From the NCBI GenBank assembly GCA_007117185.1, contig SKHA01000115.1:1-5612 (forward strand): 5,612 nt of DNA, written 5' to 3'. Below, piece by piece: positions 1 through 5,612 of the stretch. The number at the start of each line of letters is the position of its first letter. Positions within the stretch are counted from its first letter, which is position 1. The notes below the pieces were generated by a model. That model was given only the letters and a program-made list of their open reading frames with translations. It ran no database searches and was not told where the DNA came from. The position numbers and the translations under genes are program-made. Source of the DNA: Spirochaeta sp. (lineage in GTDB: Bacteria > Spirochaetota > Spirochaetia > DSM-27196 > Alkalispirochaetaceae).

Positions 1-1109
<1,109 letters not shown>

Positions 1110-1113
<4 letters not shown>

Positions 1114-1649
1114 GTAAGCTCCTCCAGGGTAATCGATCCGTTGGTGTAGACGCAGATCTCACCGGCGATGGTCAGGGCGCTGCGGGCGATCTCGGCGGCG
1201 GTGAGCTCGGTATTCTCCAGGAGCGCCCGCGCCGCTGCCAGTGCGTAGGTTCCGCCGGAGCCAATCGCCAGGACACCGTGTTCCGGCTCCAGCACGTCGC
1301 CGGTTCCGGAGATGAGCAGAATCCGCTTGTTGTCCGCTACCAGAAGCATCGCCTCCAGGCGGCGGAGCATACGGTCCGTTCGCCACTCTTTGGCCAGCTC
1401 CACGGCGCTGCGCATCAGGTCGCCGCCGTACTCTTTAATGCGAACCTCGAAGCGCTCAAAGAGGGTGAACGCGTCTGCCGTTGCCCCGGCAAACCCCACG
1501 GCGATGCGCCCGTCGTAGATCGTGCGAACCTTCCGGGCGTTACCCTTCATCACCGTCTCTCCCAGGGAGACCTGACCGTCACCGGCCATGGCAACCACGC
1601 CATTCCGGCTCACCGCGACGATGGTTGTACTGCGTATCGTCCGTTTCAT
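1110..1649 (-). CDS. hslV: HslV, threonine peptidase subunit of the HslVU protease
   Basis: Proteasome-beta-like N-terminal-nucleophile protease that assembles as stacked rings and degrades proteins delivered by HslU in the cytoplasm. The protein is 179 residues, a normal length. It begins MKRTIRSTTIVAV, so the expected catalytic threonine is T8 after a seven-residue propeptide; E. coli HslV has only the initiator Met before TTIV. Family signatures follow: AGDGQVSLG (22-30), MKGNARKVR (34-42, with K40 matching mature Lys33), GFAGATAD (G52 matching mature Gly45), IGSGGTYALAAARALLENTE and the terminal ICVYTN. The frame is open upstream to 2411 inside xerC, but the family N-terminus, the SD at 1655-1660 and the ATGA overlap with the xerC stop all point to ATG at 1649. 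It overlaps hslU by four bases, consistent with coupled synthesis of the two partners. Confidence 0.97.
1119..1125 (-). promoter_or_regulatory. Shine-Dalgarno for hslU
   Basis: GGAGGAG on the minus strand, five bases before the GTG at 1113. It lies within the last codons of hslV (they encode EEL) and decides the GTG start of hslU, since no ATG stands in that frame near the conserved N-terminus. Confidence 0.85.
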
Positions 1650-2581
1650 TGTTTCTCCTTGTGGTGATCGCCGCCGTTCTGGCGCCGGGCGTGAGGGTGG
1701 GCCTCCCGGTAGACCCGTTGCAGCCGGTCCATCCCCACGTGGGTGTAGACCTGGGTGGTAGAGAGTCGACTGTGACCCAGCAGCTCCTGCACAACCCGGA
1801 TATCCGCACCGTGATTCAGGATGTGGGTGGCAAAGCTGTGGCGAAACCCGTGGGGGGTAAGGTGTTTGCTCAGACCGGTCTCGCTCAGGCGCTGGGAGAT
1901 GATCCCCGCAGCGCCCCGGGGGGTAAGCCGTCCGCCGCGAAGGTTGACGAAGAGCGCCTTGCAGGTATCCAGACCGCGTCGCAGAAGGAACTCGTGACGG
2001 TAGGGCAGGTACGCCCGCAGGGCGTCGAAGGCGACATCGCCAAGGAAGACGAAACGGTCCTTGCCGCCCTTTCCATGGACCAGGAGCGCCCGTCGGCGAA
2101 AGAGCAGATCGTCCACGTTGGCGCTGCAGATTTCGGTGATCCGCGCGCCGGTGGAATAGAGAATCTCCAGGAGCGCCCGGGTGCGCAGCCCTGCAAAGTC
2201 CTCCCGGTCGATCCGCAGCATCTCCTCCATCTCCTGCTCGAAGAGGGTCTCCGGCAGGCGCCGGGGCGTCTTCACACTCCGCACGGACGCAGCGGGGTTG
2301 TGGGAAACAGTCCCCTCGCCGACGAGAAACGTGAACAACCCCCGCAGCGCCGAGAGCCGCCGATTGACACTGGTTGCCGCCAGGCGCTGCTCGCCCATTA
2401 CCCGCACCCACCGCCTCACCAGCGGCGTTGTGACATCACCAACGGACTGGGTGTCCTCGGCGCCAGCGAAAGCGGCAAAAACTGAGAGATCGTTCCGATA
2501 CGCTTCTACTGTGGCTGACGCCAGCCGTCGTACCCGCTCCAGATAGTGCAGATATCTCTGTGTTGCTTCAGCCACGTTCAC
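1646..2581 (-). CDS. xerC: Tyrosine site-specific recombinase, XerC type
   Basis: Site-specific recombinase of the phage-integrase family. The 311-residue length fits Xer proteins of about 300 residues. Residues 1-90 form the SAM-like core-binding domain (starting YLHYLERVRRLASATVEAYR). The catalytic domain shows all six expected residues: R147 (GARITEI), K171 (HGKGGKDR), H244 and R247 (HGFRHSFATH), H270 (ELLGHSRLS) and the nucleophile Y279 (TTQVYTH). The tail VYREAHPHARR resembles E. coli XerC (VYDAAHPRAKR) more than XerD, which is why I call it xerC. In Bacillus the gene beside hslV is the XerC-like codV, supporting the call. It starts at GTG 2581, overlapping the dprA stop as GTGA with a strong SD. 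XerC normally acts with XerD at dif to resolve chromosome dimers; no dif site is visible here. A role as an unrelated integrase is unlikely given this context. Confidence 0.92.
   Translation of the reverse strand: MNVAEATQRYLHYLERVRRLASATVEAYRNDLSVFAAFAGAEDTQSVGDVTTPLVRRWVRVMGEQRLAATSVNRRLSALRGLFTFLVGEGTVSHNPAASVRSVKTPRRLPETLFEQEMEEMLRIDREDFAGLRTRALLEILYSTGARITEICSANVDDLLFRRRALLVHGKGGKDRFVFLGDVAFDALRAYLPYRHEFLLRRGLDTCKALFVNLRGGRLTPRGAAGIISQRLSETGLSKHLTPHGFRHSFATHILNHGADIRVVQELLGHSRLSTTQVYTHVGMDRLQRVYREAHPHARRQNGGDHHKEKQ
1655..1660 (-). promoter_or_regulatory. Shine-Dalgarno for hslV
   Basis: AAGGAG on the minus strand, five bases before the ATG at 1649. It settles the hslV start against the long open frame upstream. 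The bases also encode the Lys-Glu near the end of XerC. Confidence 0.85.
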
Positions 2582-3660
2582 CGGTGCTCCTCCTGTTTCG
2601 TGGAAAGACCAGCGAAGAGGGACAGCTTCGCTTCCTGGGCACGACGGAGCAACTCTGCGGTACGTGCTTCATCTGCCGGCTCCGCCAGGATTCGCTCCTG
2701 CAGAACCTCGCCCACCGTCTCTATCAGCCGTGCTCCGTCGTCCAGAAGCTGCCGACACCCACTCCAGCTGCGCCCCACAGTGTGCACCAGCACATCCCGT
2801 CCCTCAGCCAGGGCGAACTCCGCGGAGATGAGCGCCCCTGAAGGGGATGGAGCCTGAACCACCACCAGAACCTGGCTCAACCCGACAACAATGCGGTTGC
2901 GTGCGGGGAACTGGTACCGGGCGGGGGGCGTCCCCGGAGGGTATTCGCTGAGCAGCAGCCCTCCCCGAGCGACGATTTCCCCGGCCAGCTCTTTATGCTC
3001 CACCGGATAGATCCTGTCGATGCCACACCCCAAAACGGCGATCGCCGGAGCGGCGCCGGCAGCCACGTCGGCCTCGGCCCCCGCAGCAGCGCCGGTCACG
3101 CTCACGTCGCACTCGCCGTACTCTCCGTGGCCAGTCTGCGCTCCAATCACTCCTCGATGAGCCGCTCCGTCGATACCCCGAGCCAGCCCGCTGACCACAG
3201 CCACACCGGAGGCGGCCAGGCTGGCACCCAATTCCGCTGCGGCGGACAGCCCGGTCTGATCGGGCCTTCGTGTTCCCACTACCCCGACGCGGGGATAGTT
3301 CAACGCCCCCAGGTCACCGCGTCCGAAGAGAATCGCCGGCGGGTCGTACACCAGGGCCAGATGTTCCGGGTACGCCTGGTCACCAACCCACAGCAGGTGC
3401 CGGTCCGAGCCACCTTGCAACCACCACCGCAACCGGGAAACCCCCCTGGCAAGGCGCCGTGGATTCCATTGGGAACGGAGAGGACGGCCGATGCGTCGTT
3501 CCACGTCCAGGTGAGTCAACCCGGTCAACGTCGCTGCGTCCGGAGTCTGCGTCAGCAGTCGAACCCGGTCCTGCGGCTGCAGAGCGGAACACTGGGAGAC
3601 CATGAGCAGCGCCTCTTCCTCGGGGCGTTTGTGTTGGCGGGCGGAACTGCGGATATCCAT
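2578..3660 (-). CDS. dprA: DprA/Smf DNA-processing protein with an extra internal loop
   Basis: Cytoplasmic Rossmann-fold protein that in transformable bacteria binds incoming single-stranded DNA and loads RecA. The protein has 360 residues. Residues about 13-75 are a divergent helical N-terminal domain. The DprA core has GVVGTRRP (126-133), VVSGLARGIDGAAHRG (155-170), IAVLGCGIDRIYP (207-219), LLLSEYPPGTPP (235-246), FPARNRIVVGLS (251-262) and SGALISAEFALAEGRDV (274-290). Between AHRG and IAVLG are 36 residues, where family members usually have about 9; the extra part is Gly/Ala-rich. After about residue 315 there is one charged helical tail and no clear winged-helix domain. ATG at 3660 shares one base with the upstream stop (TGATG) and has SD AGGAGAGG at 3667-3674. 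Next to xerC-hslVU, it matches a conserved dprA-xerC-hslVU gene order. Competence in this organism cannot be inferred from DprA alone. Confidence 0.94.
   Translation of the reverse strand: MDIRSSARQHKRPEEEALLMVSQCSALQPQDRVRLLTQTPDAATLTGLTHLDVERRIGRPLRSQWNPRRLARGVSRLRWWLQGGSDRHLLWVGDQAYPEHLALVYDPPAILFGRGDLGALNYPRVGVVGTRRPDQTGLSAAAELGASLAASGVAVVSGLARGIDGAAHRGVIGAQTGHGEYGECDVSVTGAAAGAEADVAAGAAPAIAVLGCGIDRIYPVEHKELAGEIVARGGLLLSEYPPGTPPARYQFPARNRIVVGLSQVLVVVQAPSPSGALISAEFALAEGRDVLVHTVGRSWSGCRQLLDDGARLIETVGEVLQERILAEPADEARTAELLRRAQEAKLSLFAGLSTKQEEHR
2587..2594 (-). promoter_or_regulatory. Shine-Dalgarno for xerC
   Basis: AGGAGGAG on the minus strand, five bases before the GTG at 2581. It supports the GTG start and lies in the codons for the EE near the DprA C-terminus. 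Confidence 0.82.
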
Positions 3661-4403
3661 CAGTTTCCTCTCCTCAGTGCGTCCCGGTTTTCACCGGCGC
3701 GACTGCGCTGTTCCGCGGAGGTCGCGTTCCTGGCGATCTCGTCGTAGATCGTCTCCGCTTCCGTGGTCTGCCCGAGGCGGACCAGAATGTTCGCCAGCAG
3801 GAATCGAGGAGCCATGTCACCGGTCTCGATCCGGGTGAGGTGGCGTACCGGCTCCAGCGCCTCCACCGGGCGATTCAACTCGAACGCCAGGAGTACCCCC
3901 AGGCCGTAGAGAGCTTCCCGATAGTTCGGATCCAGACGCAACGCCCGGCGGTACATCTCTTCAGCGAGGACAAGACGATCCTGCCGCTCGCCGGAGATCG
4001 CGTGTCCTGGAGCGGATCGAGCGGCGGCAACACCAGCCAGGTAATAGAGCACAGGGTTTTCCGCCTGGAGCGCCATCGCCCGTTGCAGCGCCTCCAGGGC
4101 AGGGCCGAAGAGCCCCTGCTGCATCAGCTCGTTTGCCAGAAGCTTGTTCAGCGACGCAGACTGGCTCATCGACTGGATCAGCTCGTCGATCTGCTTCTCG
4201 TAGCGCTGAACGTCCCGCCGGAGCTCCTGCACCCGCTCGGTGGGTACCGGAACACCCTCGTACGCAGTAGGTTCGGTGGCGATGAGGAAATCGAGGGCCG
4301 GCTCGACATCTTCTGAGGCACACCCGGGGAACACCACCGGAAGAATCAGAACGGCGAGGAGTATTGCCAGTTTTCGTACCCGATCCGTTCCGGTGTGTTG
4401 CAT
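3660..4403 (-). CDS. TPR-repeat lipoprotein of unknown function
   Basis: The protein has 247 residues. Residues 8-27 are a signal peptide: basic RVRK, then a hydrophobic run LAILLAVLILPVVF, ending in FPGC. C28 is the likely lipidated cysteine; the lipobox is atypical because Pro sits at -2. After a short linker, residues about 55-80 (ERVQELRRDVQRYEKQIDEL) look like a coiled coil. Residues about 85-228 hold three or four TPR-like helix pairs, with ALEALQRAMALQAENPVLYY, AEEMYRRALRLDPNYREALY and a final LANILVRLGQTTEAETIYDE; the last repeat is the clearest. It is probably a membrane-anchored protein-binding scaffold facing the periplasm. I do not recognise a named family. The frame is open upstream to 4514 inside deoC, but the signal peptide, the SD and the TGATG junction place the start at 4403. 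It lies between deoC and dprA with no gaps; neither neighbour suggests its task. Confidence 0.85.
   Translation of the reverse strand: MQHTGTDRVRKLAILLAVLILPVVFPGCASEDVEPALDFLIATEPTAYEGVPVPTERVQELRRDVQRYEKQIDELIQSMSQSASLNKLLANELMQQGLFGPALEALQRAMALQAENPVLYYLAGVAAARSAPGHAISGERQDRLVLAEEMYRRALRLDPNYREALYGLGVLLAFELNRPVEALEPVRHLTRIETGDMAPRFLLANILVRLGQTTEAETIYDEIARNATSAEQRSRAGENRDALRRGN
3667..3674 (-). promoter_or_regulatory. Shine-Dalgarno for dprA
   Basis: AGGAGAGG on the minus strand, six bases before the ATG at 3660. It overlaps the codons for the Arg-Arg-Gly that nearly end the lipoprotein gene. Confidence 0.8.
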
Positions 4404-5200
4404 CAGTATCCCTCTCCCCCTCCACCAATTACTGTCCCGTCTGGAGCTGACGCTTGCGCGAGAATGGAAACAGTTGCGGAAGCACCGATCCTGTCGGCCC
4501 CGGCAGCGATGCACCCCCGGGTAAATTCCAGATCCCGGATACCACCGGCGGCTTTCACTCCCCGGGTCTCACCGGCGACGAGACGCAGCATCTGAAGATC
4601 TTCCACGGTGGCGCCACCACCGGCGAACCCGGTAGATGTCTTCAGAATGGCCGCACCGGCGTGAACCGCCGCAGCAGCCGCCTTGACCCGCTGCTCCGGG
4701 GTGAGGAGAAACACCTCCAGGATCACCTTGACGATGCGGGGGCCCGCAGCGGTCACAACTGCGGCCACGTCGTCGTACACCCGGTTGATATCGCCGTCGC
4801 GCATCCGCCCCAGCGGGATCACCATATCGAACTCGGTGGCTCCGCACCCCGTGGTGATCTCCACATCAGCCACTTTCGCCGACGTACTCTGGTAACCCAG
4901 GGGAAATCCGACGACGGTACAGACCTCAACCGGACTCCCCTGCAGCGCCGCGGCACACAGTTCAACCCGGTCCGGGGGAACGCAGACGCTGCGGGTCCCC
5001 AACTCGCGGGCCTCTGCGCACAACTGGAGGTACTGATGTTCCTGAGCGTCGGGCTTCAGCAGGGTGTGATCGAAGAATCGCGACAGTTCCATACCTGAAG
5101 CGGCCCGGGCGTCTCCGTTCCACTCACAGGCCGGCCTGCCCGCAGCGATCAGGGCCGTTGTCGTCTCCTCACAGGTGCGAAGAATCATCGCGTCGGTCAT
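4403..5200 (-). CDS. deoC: Deoxyribose-phosphate aldolase
   Basis: Class I aldolase that splits 2-deoxyribose 5-phosphate into glyceraldehyde 3-phosphate and acetaldehyde, in deoxynucleoside catabolism. The 265 residues form a TIM barrel with the active-site set intact: D125 (TEFDMVI), the Schiff-base lysine K187 (ILKTSTGF) and the proton-relay lysine K216 (GVKAAGGIR). Also present are DHTLLKP (44-50), CTVVGFPLG (94-102) and ADRIGAS (235-241, phosphate site). The protein ends in Tyr (GEGY), as in E. coli and B. subtilis DeoC, where the tail tyrosine reaches the active site. About 35 residues precede the first conserved motif, longer than the B. subtilis enzyme; an internal ATG at 5092 (MELSRFFDHT) is the alternative start. 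I prefer 5200 because it has the SD GGAAGGAG and an ATGA overlap with xerD. No deo partner genes (phosphorylase, cytidine deaminase, DeoR) are in the window. Confidence 0.95.
   Translation of the reverse strand: MTDAMILRTCEETTTALIAAGRPACEWNGDARAASGMELSRFFDHTLLKPDAQEHQYLQLCAEARELGTRSVCVPPDRVELCAAALQGSPVEVCTVVGFPLGYQSTSAKVADVEITTGCGATEFDMVIPLGRMRDGDINRVYDDVAAVVTAAGPRIVKVILEVFLLTPEQRVKAAAAAVHAGAAILKTSTGFAGGGATVEDLQMLRLVAGETRGVKAAGGIRDLEFTRGCIAAGADRIGASATVSILAQASAPDGTVIGGGGEGY
4410..4423 (-). promoter_or_regulatory. Extended purine-rich Shine-Dalgarno for the lipoprotein gene
   Basis: GGAGGGGGAGAGGG on the minus strand ends six bases before the ATG at 4403. It decides the start directly ahead of the signal peptide. 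The same bases encode the Gly-rich tail of DeoC (GGGEG before the last Tyr). Confidence 0.8.
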
Positions 5201-5612
5201 GCCTCTTCTCCTTCCACCGTTCCCCGAGGATGGTAGCGGCGGTGATAGTCCCGCAGGTCCTCGGTGTCGATGTGCGTGTAGATCTGGGTGGTCCCCATAT
5301 CGGCGTGGCCCAAAAGCTCCTGCACCGCCCGCAGGTCCGCTCCACCCTCCAGCAAGTGGGTGGCGAAGCTGTGGCGCAGGGTGTGCACTTTCGCATCGAT
5401 ACCGGAGCTTCTGGTGAGCTGGTGAAAACGCTTCCACATTCCCTTGCGGGAGAGGCGCCGACCAAGCCGGTTGAGAAACACCGCCCGCTCGGACGCGCTG
5501 GTGACCAGCTGGGGCCGGGCATCCCGAAGGTAGACCCGGATCCAGCGCAGCGCTTCGTCACCCAGGGGAACCATCCGCTCCTTGTCGCCCTTGCCGAGAA
5601 CCCGAACGAGAC
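5197..5612 (-). CDS. xerD: Tyrosine site-specific recombinase, XerD type (5' end beyond window)
   Basis: The C-terminal 137 residues of a tyrosine recombinase, entering from the right edge in mid-gene. The frame is open to base 5610 and reads LVRVLGKGDKERMVPLGDEA before continuing, so the ATG at 5574 is internal and not the start. Catalytic residues visible are the Lys of GKGDKER, His and Arg in HTLRHSFATHLL, the second His in ELLGHADMG and the nucleophile Tyr in TTQIYTH. The first catalytic Arg and the core-binding domain lie outside. The ending DYHRRYHPRG resembles E. coli XerD (LHQQHHPRA) rather than XerC, which favours XerD and a partnership with the XerC encoded at 1646-2581. In family members of about 300 residues this would be a little under half the protein. 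It overlaps deoC by four bases. A less likely alternative is a second XerC-like or integron-type recombinase; the missing half would decide. Confidence 0.85.
   Translation of the reverse strand, partial: LVRVLGKGDKERMVPLGDEALRWIRVYLRDARPQLVTSASERAVFLNRLGRRLSRKGMWKRFHQLTRSSGIDAKVHTLRHSFATHLLEGGADLRAVQELLGHADMGTTQIYTHIDTEDLRDYHRRYHPRGTVEGEEA
5208..5215 (-). promoter_or_regulatory. Shine-Dalgarno for deoC
   Basis: GGAAGGAG on the minus strand, seven bases before the ATG at 5200. It supports the longer DeoC N-terminus over the internal ATG at 5092, which has only a weak purine match ahead of it. The bases fall in the Glu/Gly-rich end of XerD. Confidence 0.78.

Noticed and set aside
1650..2411. 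Upstream extension of the hslV frame, giving an apparent 433-residue protein
   Set aside because: The added part is an out-of-frame Pro/Arg/Gly-rich reading of xerC; HslV is complete from 1649 with its own SD.
1481..2485. Long plus-strand open frame (334 codons) opposite xerC and hslV
   Set aside because: It lies antisense to two unmistakable genes, its product is Arg/Pro-rich with no recognisable domain, and long antisense frames are expected in GC-rich coding DNA.
3043..3062. GC-rich imperfect inverted repeat (GCCGG...CCGGC) in dprA as a possible hairpin or terminator
   Set aside because: It is inside the coding insertion, has no U-run, and short GC palindromes are frequent at this base composition.
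2995..3747. Plus-strand open frame (250 codons) opposite dprA
   Set aside because: No motif, signal peptide or SD support; antisense to DprA core motifs that are clearly conserved.
4404..4514. Upstream extension of the lipoprotein frame
   Set aside because: It would put 37 charged residues ahead of a clean signal peptide and lies inside deoC; the start at 4403 has the SD.
5201..5437. Upstream extension of the deoC frame into xerD
   Set aside because: The extra residues are an out-of-frame reading of the XerD catalytic domain; SD and overlap support 5200.
1646..5612. Two tyrosine recombinases as evidence for an integron, phage or integrative element
   Set aside because: Both match housekeeping Xer proteins, lie among conserved chromosomal genes, and no attachment sites, cassette repeats or cargo genes are visible.

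Overview
The window is a gene-dense stretch of GC-rich bacterial DNA in which every supported gene lies on the minus strand. Read 5'->3' on that strand the order is xerD (3' end only), deoC, a TPR lipoprotein gene, dprA, xerC, hslV and hslU (5' part only). There is no intergenic DNA: each of the six junctions overlaps by 1 or 4 bases (ATGA, TGATG, TGATG, GTGA, ATGA, GTGA). Each downstream gene has a good Shine-Dalgarno (SD) sequence inside the last codons of the gene before it. The whole window therefore looks like the middle of one translationally coupled operon whose promoter and terminator both lie outside.

Organism: the order dprA - xerC - hslV - hslU is the core of a conserved bacterial block. 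In Bacillus it is dprA-topA-trmFO-codV-clpQ-clpY-codY, followed by the flagellar flgB operon. Here topA, trmFO and codY are not in the block. The signal-peptide lipoprotein, the high GC and the hslVU arrangement would suit a free-living, high-GC spirochaete (Spirochaeta/Alkalispirochaeta-like). This is an inference from memory of gene order, not proven by the sequence.

Region by region: 1-1113 encodes the HslU unfoldase ATPase (371 codons visible, C-terminal part missing). 1110-1649 encodes the HslV threonine protease, with a short N-terminal propeptide. 1646-2581 encodes a complete XerC-type tyrosine recombinase. 2578-3660 encodes DprA, with an unusual Gly/Ala-rich insertion in its Rossmann domain. 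3660-4403 encodes an exported TPR lipoprotein of unknown function. 4403-5200 encodes deoxyribose-phosphate aldolase. 5197-5612 encodes the catalytic C-terminal part of an XerD-type recombinase.

Working together: XerC and XerD are the usual pair for resolving chromosome dimers at dif, and here they appear to be co-transcribed. DprA handles incoming single-stranded DNA. HslV and HslU form one ATP-dependent protease. DeoC and the lipoprotein have no obvious functional link to these. I see no convincing evidence of a new defence, mobile or RNA-based system. The points of interest are the fully overlapping gene array, C-termini that double as SD sequences, the XerC/XerD co-location, the DprA insertion and the unassigned lipoprotein.
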